Shown: positions 1-4,979 of the stretch, one piece after another
Layout: the number at the start of each line of letters is the position of its first letter
How positions within the stretch are numbered: position 1 is the first letter of the stretch
Source of the DNA: JAJTHJ01 sp046316025
GTDB lineage: Bacteria; Pseudomonadota; Gammaproteobacteria; Burkholderiales; Burkholderiaceae_F
Length of the DNA: 5,106 nt
Direction: 5' to 3'
Assembly: GCA_046316025.1 (NCBI GenBank)
Contig: JBKCXU010000161.1
Location: 1 to 5,106 of the forward strand
Translations under genes and position numbers: made by a program
Notes under the pieces: model-generated
Database searches by the model: none
What the model was told of the DNA's origin: nothing
The model's input: only the letters and a program-made list of their open reading frames with translations

Positions 1-135
1 GACACTGCGCTACCATCAAACCCCTCGCTGGCGCGCACCCCTGCCCCGTCCACGATCAGCCTGAAATGCCGTCCACGATCACGCTGAAACACCGTCCACG
101 ATCAGACTGAAACAGCCGTCCACGATCGCTGAAAT
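1..135. mobile_element. Possible terminal fragment of an IS21-family insertion sequence
   Basis: The left edge of the window, from about position 135 outward, appears to be the end of an inserted element. It has a cluster of four terminal-type direct repeats, it interrupts a gene on its right side, and the sequence at 1-45 belongs to no gene seen here. IS21 elements usually start with TG and end with CA. On the minus strand a TGTTTCAG sequence begins at 115, so the true outer tip could be there, which would leave the degenerate fourth repeat outside it, or near 135. The transposase genes would lie beyond the window, and no target-site duplication can be checked. Confidence 0.4.
46..134. repeat. 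Four direct repeats, 23-24 bp period, probable IS21-like element end
   Basis: Four near-identical units start at 46, 69, 92 and 116. Each begins CCGTCCACGATC and ends CTGAAA or GCTGAAA. The first three are 21 bp (46-66, 69-89, 92-112). The fourth (116-134) lacks two bases in the middle and is 19 bp. Only 2-3 bases separate the units, which rules out a CRISPR array. Closely spaced multiple end repeats are a known property of IS21-family insertion sequences, where the transposase binds them, and this motif resembles such ends. The repeats also mark where the DUF4942-like gene loses its native sequence, as expected for an insertion. The repeats are certain. The IS21 assignment is inference, because no istA or istB is visible in the 45 bases left of the repeats. 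Confidence 0.8.
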
Positions 136-460
136 ACGCAAGGCACTCGGCGCTGTGCATGAAAGGCTGGACGCCGGAAGCAGCGAGCACGTGGCGCCAG
201 CCGGCGGCATCGACCGGCTGCAAGGCGGCGGCCAGCAGTTCGTCGCGGCCGGCCGGCGCCGGCCCCGTCACCTGCCAGCACAGCGTCTGTTCTCCGCGCA
301 GAATCAGGGCGAACTCGGCGCAGGCCAGCGCGGACTCGCTGGCCACGGCCTGCGCCCGTTGCAAGGCTGCGATGCCGGTGGCGAGCAGTTGCGCGATGGC
401 GGCACGGCGGCCGGCCAGCCGTTCGGCGGTGAAGGTGGTCACGATGTCGGTCGCGTTCAT
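56..460 (-). CDS. DUF4942-like protein, 3' end truncated and fused to repeat-encoded tail
   Basis: The ORF encodes 134 residues from ATG at 460, with a modest GAGG ribosome binding site and 12 bases after the methylase stop, so it is the last gene of the operon. Residues 1-109 look native: a helical N-terminus rich in Ala, Leu and Arg (ERLAGRRAAIAQLLATGI, 13-30) and a tryptophan-centred stretch GWRHVLAASGVQPFM at 87-101. That pattern resembles the N-terminal part of DUF4942 proteins, a family of unknown function common on genomic islands and conjugative elements, usually 250 residues or more. From about residue 110 the protein is a translation of the direct repeats at 46-134 (FSDRGR, LFQSDRGR and so on), and the stop lies in a repeat. 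The rest of the domain is therefore lost and the product is probably non-functional. The family call is a moderate-confidence judgement from memory of the pattern. Confidence 0.65.
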   Translation of the reverse strand: MNATDIVTTFTAERLAGRRAAIAQLLATGIAALQRAQAVASESALACAEFALILRGEQTLCWQVTGPAPAGRDELLAAALQPVDAAGWRHVLAASGVQPFMHSAECLAYFSDRGRLFQSDRGRCFSVIVDGISG

Positions 461-472
461 GGGGGGCCTCGT

Positions 473-1300
473 CTAGTCGAACAAGGAGAATTGCGCCGCG
501 GCGCCGGGGCGGACAAGCGGCGGCGGAGCGGGGGGCAGGACGATGGGCGTGGCTGCGGGCTGCGGCGCGTCGGGCTCACGTTGGGGGGCGTCGAGGGCCA
601 GCAGGGTGCGGGCTTCCCACCCGCCCCAGACGTGCGCGGGGGTGCGCCATACCGAGCGCACTTCGCCGGCGATGCTGTCGCCGTGGATCACCACGGCCGG
701 CACGTGCAGCAGGGACAGCTGAACGTAGGCCATGTGCACCGCGAGCAGGTCGATATCCTGCGCGGTCGCGTGCATCCGCGTCTGATACGCGATGCCCTCT
801 TCGTGCAAGGCTTGTGCGACGGCAGTCAGCAGCGCGCCGCCGCCCACACAGGGATCGGCCACCGACACGAAGCCCCGCTCGGCGATGATCGCGCGCACCG
901 AGTCGGCCGGACAGGTCATCTTCGCCAGCATCAGGCTGACGGAGTACGGGGTGAAGATCTGGCCCTTCCACGTATCGCCGAGCTCGAGCAGCATGTAAAG
1001 CGAGCCGAGGAAGTCCTGAAAGCCGGCCGCCAGGCCTTCGATCACGCAGCCGAGTCCCTCGGCGAACAGGCGCATTTCGTCGGGCTGGTAGCGGCGGGCG
1101 ATGGCGAGGTATTCGGCTTCGCGGGGGTCGAACTGGCTGCGGTCGACGCGGTTGCTGATCGCCAACGCCGATAGCGCGGCGAAGTCGCGGAAGACCTGCC
1201 ACATGCCGTGCCGGTGGGCCAGCCGGCGCAGCAGGTCGGCGAGCGCCTTTTGCTGGTCGTTGTGGAAGGCGCCGCGGGCGGCCTTGCGCAGTCGGCCCAT
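473..1300 (-). CDS. N-6 adenine DNA methylase-like protein lacking a visible catalytic N/DPPY/F motif
   Basis: The protein has 275 residues from ATG at 1300. The frame stays open to 1381, but an earlier start would run into the upstream gene, whose stop lies 7 bases before this ATG. No clear Shine-Dalgarno is present, so coupled translation is likely. Residues 114-127 (GQIFTPYSVSLMLA) match the GQFFTP segment of type I HsdM-like methylases. DPCVGGGALL at 149-158 is the SAM-binding motif I, and QDIDLLAVHMAYVQLSLL (181-198) with HGDSI (206-210) fits the following strands of the fold. Where the catalytic N/DPPY/F should follow, the sequence reads VWRTPAHVWGGW (217-228) and no such motif is seen. 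Small plasmid and ICE methylase-like proteins with this ending are often annotated as N-6 DNA methylases. The C-terminus is a proline-rich linker (about 239-268) ending in QFSLFD, which resembles a sliding-clamp binding peptide. It may bind SAM or DNA without methylating, or act with a partner. Confidence 0.85.
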   Translation of the reverse strand: MGRLRKAARGAFHNDQQKALADLLRRLAHRHGMWQVFRDFAALSALAISNRVDRSQFDPREAEYLAIARRYQPDEMRLFAEGLGCVIEGLAAGFQDFLGSLYMLLELGDTWKGQIFTPYSVSLMLAKMTCPADSVRAIIAERGFVSVADPCVGGGALLTAVAQALHEEGIAYQTRMHATAQDIDLLAVHMAYVQLSLLHVPAVVIHGDSIAGEVRSVWRTPAHVWGGWEARTLLALDAPQREPDAPQPAATPIVLPPAPPPLVRPGAAAQFSLFD

Positions 1301-1307
1301 GATCGCG

Positions 1308-1583
1308 TCAGTAGTCGCTCGGCAGCAGCACGGTCGTCTGGCCGCGGTCGGCTTCGGTGATGACCCACACGCGCGCACCATCAGGCAGGCCGTAGCTCGA
1401 AAAGACGCGGCTGCCGTCGGCCACGGCGCGCGAATTGGCGGCCATGTCCTCGGCGCTCATTTCCGACCAGTCGCCGGCGATGTGCCGGCGGACGAACTCG
1501 AACGGCGTGCGCCCGGCGGCAGTCAGGCATTCCAAGGCCGCGGGCGTAGCGAGCAGGCGGCCGGGGGTGAAGAGGGTTTGCAT
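1308..1583 (-). CDS. Conserved small mobile-element protein (often misnamed type I restriction subunit M)
   Basis: The protein has 91 residues, starting MQTLFTPGRLLATPAALE and ending TEADRGQTTVLLPSDY. I recognise this as a widespread small protein of plasmids and integrative elements, usually 85-95 residues, with a conserved N-terminus (LFxxGxxxATPxAL), a central HxxGDW segment (34-39) and the C-terminal WVITEADRxxTTVLLP block. Databases often label it a type I restriction subunit, but it has no methylase motif, so its function is unknown. The frame is open upstream to 1820, but that extension crosses the promoter and the zinc-ribbon gene, so the ATG at 1583 is chosen. It begins 11 bases after the zinc-ribbon stop and ends 7 bases before the methylase start. 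Its constant association with methylase-like genes suggests a shared role (inference). Confidence 0.85.
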   Translation of the reverse strand: MQTLFTPGRLLATPAALECLTAAGRTPFEFVRRHIAGDWSEMSAEDMAANSRAVADGSRVFSSYGLPDGARVWVITEADRGQTTVLLPSDY

Positions 1584-1594
1584 GCGCGGCACTT

Positions 1595-1762
1595 TCAGGG
1601 GCGCAGCGGGCGCGGCCCGCAGTGCGGGCAGCACAGGCAGCGGTAAACGGACGGCGGGCCGTCTTCGGCGACTTCGTAGGTAGCCGGCTCGGCCGGGCGG
1701 CGGCAGTCGGGGCAGGTCGCGGCGCCGTTGGCGGCGCGGTCGTCGGTGGCGGGGTTTGGCAT
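1595..1762 (-). CDS. 55-residue zinc-ribbon-like protein, first gene of the methylase operon
   Basis: This small gene encodes 55 residues from ATG at 1762 to TGA at 1595-1597. It has a strong ribosome binding site (AGGAAAGGGA, about 6 bases before the ATG) and lies about 23 bases downstream of the predicted transcription start. The protein has six cysteines: CPDC at 17-20, then C42, and CCPHC at 44-48. The spacing CxxC-x24-CxxC is that of a zinc ribbon, a small metal-binding fold used for nucleic-acid or protein contacts. No membrane segment or signal peptide is seen. It is followed after 11 bases by the 91-residue protein, so the two are almost certainly co-transcribed. I do not recognise a named family. 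Promoter position, ribosome binding site and paired cysteines together make it very likely to be a real gene. Confidence 0.8.
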   Translation of the reverse strand: MPNPATDDRAANGAATCPDCRRPAEPATYEVAEDGPPSVYRCLCCPHCGPRPLRP

Positions 1763-1791
1763 GGCGTCCCTTTCCTACTGAAGATGCATAC

Positions 1792-1820
1792 AGTATAGGG
1801 CCGAAGCTATTGACTGTCAA
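1792..1820 (-). promoter_or_regulatory. Strong sigma-70 promoter of the zinc-ribbon/methylase operon
   Basis: Read on the minus strand, a perfect -35 box TTGACA (1815-1820) and a -10 box TATACT (1792-1797) are separated by exactly 17 bases. Transcription should start near 1785, giving a leader of about 23 bases that contains the AGGAAAGGGA ribosome binding site. The promoter is close to the consensus and stands out in GC-rich surroundings. It should be strong unless repressed, which fits the palindrome on its -35 box. Confidence 0.85.
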
Positions 1821-1825
1821 TAGCT
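1805..1825. promoter_or_regulatory. 21-bp perfect palindrome overlapping the -35 box, probable operator
   Basis: The arms AGCTATTGAC (1805-1814) and GTCAATAGCT (1816-1825) are perfect inverted repeats around one central base at 1815. The dyad contains the whole -35 box, so a dimeric protein bound here would block RNA polymerase. Ten-base arms around a single base, AT-rich in a GC-rich region, are typical of a repressor operator. I do not recognise the binding protein, and no helix-turn-helix regulator is encoded in the window, so the repressor must come from elsewhere in the element or host. Confidence 0.8.
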
Positions 1826-2034
1826 AAGGGCCGGGCGCGTGTCTTTTTTGTCGTCGTGGCGTCGCCTGTTCATGCGACCGGGGCCGTGAGCCTGCGGGTG
1901 CGGGCCGGCGAGGCCCGCGGCCTTGCTCCAGCTGCCGGCGCTCCCTCGTGCGCTGCCGCCTTCAGCGCAGCGCGGCCCCGCCTGCCGTTGCACCGTCCGC
2001 CGCTCGCCTGGCGTACGTCGCCCGCAGGCCCGGC

Positions 2035-2132
2035 GCGGTCAAGGGCGACCCCGCAGGCCGCACGCGGAGCGCAGCCGCTGGCGGCGAGCACCGAACGGGC
2101 GAGGAGGTCGGCGCAGCCTTGCCCTTGACCGC
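2035..2132. repeat. 12-bp inverted repeat, 74-base loop
   Basis: The left arm GCGGTCAAGGGC (2035-2046) and right arm GCCCTTGACCGC (2121-2132) are perfect reverse complements. An AA/TT-containing arm is distinctive in this GC-rich block, so the match is less likely to be a composition effect than the plain G/C hairpins nearby. The arms could close a long stem-loop in RNA from either strand or form paired protein sites. Confidence 0.75.
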
Positions 2133-2262
2133 ACAAGCCGGGCCGCAGGGCAACGTCGCCGTCTTGGCGAGTGCGGACGGTGCAACCGGGCCGCGCGCAG
2201 CGGATCCACTGGGAAAGCCCCCGTGCGCTGCGTCCGCCCGTGGCGGGCGGGTCCGGCGGCGG

Positions 2263-2363
2263 CGGTTCCAGCGGCAGCAGCGCAGGCCGGATCAGTCAGT
2301 CGGCTCAGCCGTCAGACCCGGCCCGCGGCCGCGGGCGCAGCCGGCGGGCTGCCGCTGGAACCG
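2263..2363. repeat. 16-bp inverted repeat enclosing a 16-bp palindrome
   Basis: The arms CGGTTCCAGCGGCAGC (2263-2278) and GCTGCCGCTGGAACCG (2348-2363) are perfect reverse complements with a 69-base interval. That interval holds the perfect palindrome GCCCGCGGCCGCGGGC (2321-2336), so a branched structure could form. This is the longest exact inverted repeat I found in the window. Confidence 0.8.
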
Positions 2364-2406
2364 GCGCCATTCCAATCCGGGGTGGGGGCCACGGGCGCCC
2401 TGCCCT

Positions 2407-2424
2407 ACTTTCGCGTGCGAAAGT
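2407..2424. repeat. Operator-like dyad, 8-bp arms, 2-base centre
   Basis: ACTTTCGC (2407-2414) and GCGAAAGT (2417-2424) are perfect inverted repeats around GT. The gap is too tight for an RNA hairpin at full arm length and is more like a protein-binding site. The sequence faintly resembles parS-type sites (TTTC..GAAA), but it does not match the known parS consensus well and no ParB is encoded here, so I make no such call. Confidence 0.6.
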
Positions 2425-2569
2425 CCAAGCTCGCGCGGCCGCCAGGCCGCGCCGCAAGCGCCAGCGCGCAGCGCCCACAGGGCGCGTAGCCGTCAGCGAT
2501 GGAAGCCCGCCAGGGCCGAGACGCGGGCCCTTGCCTTTCGCGCGGCTCGGTGCGCAGCACGACAGCGCG

Positions 2570-2590
2570 GCCCGGCGCACCGCGCCGGGC
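2570..2590 (-). terminator. GC hairpin just after the primase stop, terminator-like without U tract
   Basis: The arms GCCCGGCGC (2570-2578) and GCGCCGGGC (2582-2590) form a 9-bp stem with a 3-base loop, about 18 bases past the primase stop in the direction of transcription. No run of T follows on the minus strand, so this may be a processing or stabilising 3' hairpin rather than a true intrinsic terminator. Confidence 0.4.
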
Positions 2591-2608
2591 GACGGCCGGC
2601 AGTACCGG

Positions 2609-3598
2609 TCAGTCCGTCGCCCCCCACAGCGCCAGCAGATCCGCCGCCGGCACCCGGCAATGCTCGACGCAGGCCCTGAGCACCGCCGCCCGCACCTCGC
2701 CGGCGGGCAGCGCATGCCACACCGGGCGCGCCCGGTCGCCATACAGCGCCCGGCCCTCGGCGTACTGCAAGTCGCAATCCTGCGCGAGCAGCATGGGCAG
2801 GAACGCGGCAAGGGGCAGCGCTTCGGCGAGCGCCTGATGCCATGCGGCCCGACCGTGGGCGCGCAGCAGCGAATCGGGGTCGTGGCCCTCGGGCAGAAAG
2901 ACGAACGCCATTTCGCGCTCGTCGGTGGCCAGCGGCAGGGCATTCAGCGCCGCCCGCGCCGCGGCCTGACGGCCGGCCGCATCGCCATCGAAGCAGAACA
3001 CGATGCGCGGCGCCAGCGCAAGGAGCGTCTCCATCTGCCCACGTGCGCAGGCGGTACCCAAGGTCGCCACGACGCAGTCCTCGCCAGCCTGGGCCAGCGC
3101 CACGGCGTCGAAGTAGCCCTCCACCACTACGGCGCCGCTGGCGGCGCGGATAGCCGGCACCGCCCGCTCCAAGCCATACAGCAGGCGCTGCTTGGAAAAG
3201 TGCGGCGCGTCGGGCGAGTTGATGTACTTGGGGCCGGCGCCGTCTCGCAGCGCCCGGCCGCCGAAGCCGGCAAGCACCCCGCCAGCCGTGCGGATCGGAA
3301 AGACGATGCGGTCGCGGAAGCGGTCGAAATGGGGCGCCGCCGAGTCGCCGTCGCGGGCGGCGCGCAGGCCGGCGGCGAGCAGCGTCGCCGGGCCGAAGCG
3401 TGCCGCGAGCGGCGCCAGCGCCGAGGGCGAGGCCGGGGCGTAGCCCAGGCCGAAGTTCGCGGCAGCGGCGCCGCCGATTCCGCGCTGGCGCAGATAGTCG
3501 ATCGCCTGCGGGCTGGCGCGCAGCGCCGCGCGGTACAGCGCGGCAGCCTCTTCGAGGCAGGCAGCCAGGTCGGGCGCGGTCGATTCAGCGGGTTTCAT
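2609..3598 (-). CDS. DnaG-like primase core (Toprim), no zinc-binding domain
   Basis: The protein has 329 residues from ATG at 3598. A GTG at 3634 would extend it by 12 residues, but the ATG gives the tighter overlap with the upstream gene. It resembles the RNA polymerase core of bacterial primase DnaG: FGLGYAP (49-55), RDRIVFPI (95-102) and PKYINSPDAPHFSK (123-136) belong to the Toprim N-terminal part. VVEGYFD (158-164) carries the catalytic Glu160, and CFDGDAAG (202-209) carries the DxD metal-binding pair D204/D206. FLPEGHDPDSLL (234-245) is the conserved FLP..DPD segment. The cysteine-rich CHC2 domain that starts chromosomal DnaG is absent, and only about 80 residues follow the core, so a normal DnaB-binding domain is unlikely. 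It probably makes primers for element replication or for the transferred strand, perhaps with an unseen helicase or a separate zinc protein. The ATG overlaps the upstream stop by 14 bases, indicating translational coupling. Confidence 0.92.
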   Translation of the reverse strand: MKPAESTAPDLAACLEEAAALYRAALRASPQAIDYLRQRGIGGAAAANFGLGYAPASPSALAPLAARFGPATLLAAGLRAARDGDSAAPHFDRFRDRIVFPIRTAGGVLAGFGGRALRDGAGPKYINSPDAPHFSKQRLLYGLERAVPAIRAASGAVVVEGYFDAVALAQAGEDCVVATLGTACARGQMETLLALAPRIVFCFDGDAAGRQAAARAALNALPLATDEREMAFVFLPEGHDPDSLLRAHGRAAWHQALAEALPLAAFLPMLLAQDCDLQYAEGRALYGDRARPVWHALPAGEVRAAVLRACVEHCRVPAADLLALWGATD

Positions 3599-3866
3599 CG
3601 GTGGTTCGGTCGTCGAGCGCGGGGACGTTGGCACTGCGCGGGCTGAGCCGCTCGGCAGCCACCCAGCGCATGTGCCGGCGCCAGCGGCCCGCCTCGCGCT
3701 GCGCGACCTCGATCATCACACGGCGCGGCTGCACTTTGCGCACGATACCGGCGATGCAGATGGTGAAGCCGTAGTTTCCGCGCGGGCTGTTCCAGTTCAC
3801 GCGATCGCCTTCCCGCCATTCGGGGGCAAGGGGCGTGGTGTGGGCGGGGGTGGGAGGATCGTTCAT
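3585..3866 (-). CDS. 93-residue protein, probable small beta-barrel, coupled to primase
   Basis: The ATG at 3866 is preceded by a GAGGAG ribosome binding site at 8 bases spacing. Residues 1-16 are a proline- and threonine-rich tail. Residues 17-60 (WREGDRVNWN, then YGFTICIAGIVRKV and RRVMIEVAQ) alternate hydrophobic and charged residues as beta-strands do, beginning with a GDRV turn often seen in SH3- or KOW-like barrels. A basic patch GRWRRHMRW follows at 60-68, which could contact nucleic acid, and the C-terminus is polar. I do not recognise a named family with certainty. Proteins of this type lie beside primase and DUF932 genes on mobile elements. Its stop overlaps the primase start by 14 bases, so the two proteins are made together. 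A role in replication or nucleic-acid binding is inference. Confidence 0.8.
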   Translation of the reverse strand: MNDPPTPAHTTPLAPEWREGDRVNWNSPRGNYGFTICIAGIVRKVQPRRVMIEVAQREAGRWRRHMRWVAAERLSPRSANVPALDDRTTDETR

Positions 3867-3900
3867 GGAGGGGTCTCCTCGTTAGCGGTGGGATCGCGCG

Positions 3901-3930
3901 GGCGGCGGCCCGAGAGCGAGAGCCGCCGCC
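3901..3930 (-). other. Intercistronic GC hairpin after the DUF932 gene
   Basis: GGCGGCGGC (3901-3909) and GCCGCCGCC (3922-3930) form a 9-bp stem with a 12-base loop, 6 bases after the DUF932 stop. No T run follows. The next gene starts about 35 bases on with its own good ribosome binding site. The hairpin may lower readthrough or protect the upstream message, which would allow different protein levels from one transcript. Confidence 0.55.
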
Positions 3931-3936
3931 GCACGA

Positions 3937-4953
3937 TCAGGCGATCACTTCGGCCAGCATCTCGCGCGCCTTGGTCTTGAGCGCATCGCCGACGCCGAGG
4001 GTCGCGTTCTTGAAGCGGTGCGCGTCGCTGCCGCGCTCGTGGTCGACGTACCAGGTGACGGCGTTGAGCAGCCCCCAGGCGGTACCGCGAGCCTCCGGCA
4101 TGGTCGCCATCTGCGCGTCGCCGCGAAACAGCGCGAGAATGCGCTGGTAGGCCTCCGTCGTGTCCACAGGACGGGGTGCCGTGCCGGGCTTGGCGCGCGG
4201 CGCCGGCAGCAGTTGCCGCAGGTACTCGCGGGCGAAAGGCTCGTCGACCGGGGTGTGCGCCATCGAGCGCGCTTCGATCAGGAAGCGATCCCAGGCGTTT
4301 ACCGCGATGCCCAGGTCGAGTTGGGCCGCCTTGGCGTCGAAGGCGCGCGAGTGCGGTACCCGCACGCACTGGACGACCGGGCCGCTCGTGGTGTCCATCT
4401 CGGACTGGCCTCGTTGCTCGGCGCCGTGGCCGGCCGCCATCGTCAAGGTGTTGTGGCACACCACGCGGATCGCGGTGAATTTCGCAATCGTGGCCAGCGT
4501 CCCGTCGTAGCTCGTGGCCAGCAGCACATAGGGCCGCACCACGTCGTGGCCGATCACGGTCGCCCCGTCGTTGACCCGTGCCAGCGCCCACACCCGGCAG
4601 CCGCCTTCGAGCACGCCGGCGACCTCCATCGCAAACCGGTTGTGCTTGACCAGTTCGGCGAAGAAGTGCAGCACCTCGGCCGGCTGCACGATCTTGTAAT
4701 CGGAAGACACCACCGACAACGGTGCACCAGTATCCGAGCGGAAGAGGACATCGCGGCCCGGGTATTCGACGCAAGGCTCGTCGATGCGAAACTGCACCGG
4801 CGCGCGCCGGACCTTGTAGCCCAGCCCCGCCTCGCGTTCCCAGGTCTCCAGCCCCGCATCGGGGGTCAATTCAACCCCCAGCCCGTGCCACGGCCTGGCC
4901 CCGGCGAAGGCGATGCTGTCGCGGCCGTTGGTGTTGTCGATCATGTGTGTCAT
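3937..4953 (-). CDS. DUF932 phage/plasmid-like protein (TIGR03299 type)
   Basis: The protein has 338 residues, a usual length for the family. ATG at 4953 has GGAG at 7 bases spacing; an in-frame ATG three codons on has no better signal. Family hallmarks run in order: PWHGLG (21-26) near the N-terminus, VVSSDYKIVQPAEVL (81-95), LLATSYDGTLA (144-154), TAIRVVCHNTL (160-170) and TAWGLLNAVTWYVDH (291-305) near the C-terminus. DUF932 proteins occur on phages, plasmids and integrative elements. Their biochemical role is not established; a link to replication or recombination of the element is often suspected from neighbours. Here it leads a group with a small barrel-like protein and a primase, which supports but does not prove a replication role. 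No signal peptide or membrane segment is present. The gene appears intact. Confidence 0.92.
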   Translation of the reverse strand: MTHMIDNTNGRDSIAFAGARPWHGLGVELTPDAGLETWEREAGLGYKVRRAPVQFRIDEPCVEYPGRDVLFRSDTGAPLSVVSSDYKIVQPAEVLHFFAELVKHNRFAMEVAGVLEGGCRVWALARVNDGATVIGHDVVRPYVLLATSYDGTLATIAKFTAIRVVCHNTLTMAAGHGAEQRGQSEMDTTSGPVVQCVRVPHSRAFDAKAAQLDLGIAVNAWDRFLIEARSMAHTPVDEPFAREYLRQLLPAPRAKPGTAPRPVDTTEAYQRILALFRGDAQMATMPEARGTAWGLLNAVTWYVDHERGSDAHRFKNATLGVGDALKTKAREMLAEVIA

Positions 4954-4979
4954 CTTGCTTCTCCGTCGTTAGGTTGTTG

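Larger units (their letters stand above)
1827..2608. other. Long noncoding block rich in inverted repeats (possible structured RNA, origin or regulatory region)
   Basis: I see no convincing gene in these roughly 780 bases. The open frames present are long only because stop codons are rare at this GC content. Their translations are Arg/Ala/Pro-rich, match no domain I know and lack good ribosome binding sites. Visible instead are a hairpin at 1900-1918 (7-bp arms), 12-bp inverted repeats at 2035-2046/2121-2132, a hairpin at 2234-2250 (7-bp arms, 3-base loop), 16-bp arms at 2263-2278/2348-2363, a 16-bp palindrome at 2321-2336, a dyad at 2407-2424 and a hairpin at 2570-2590. The block lies between the primase stop and the operon promoter, where a 3' untranslated structure, a noncoding RNA, or an origin or transfer region could sit. 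No iteron array or AT-rich unwinding region is seen, which argues against a classical iteron origin. Confidence 0.6.

Noticed and set aside
46..134. CRISPR array or plasmid iterons
   Set aside because: The units are separated by only 2-3 bases, which excludes CRISPR. Iterons are possible by spacing, but no replication initiator gene is nearby and the repeats interrupt a gene, which fits an insertion-sequence end better.
155..1174. A 339-codon open frame on the plus strand opposite the methylase and DUF4942-like genes
   Set aside because: It is the antisense of two supported genes, its translation is low-complexity in Gly, Arg and His with no domain, and long antisense frames are expected at this GC content.
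1308..1820. Long version of the 91-residue protein starting at 1820
   Set aside because: The extension crosses the promoter and the zinc-ribbon gene, its added sequence is Arg/Pro-rich, and the family's usual start matches the ATG at 1583.
1810..1840. Divergent plus-strand promoter using TTGACT in the palindrome
   Set aside because: At 17 bases spacing the would-be -10 region is all G and C, so there is no partner box, and no plus-strand gene follows.
1841..1850. T6 run as an intrinsic terminator on the plus strand
   Set aside because: No hairpin lies directly before the T run and no plus-strand gene ends upstream of it.
1948..3646. Long plus-strand open frames (1948-2679 and 2171-3646) across the noncoding block and the primase
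   Set aside because: Translations are Arg/Ala/Pro-rich with no domain, there is no good ribosome binding site, and the second lies mostly antisense to a well-supported primase.
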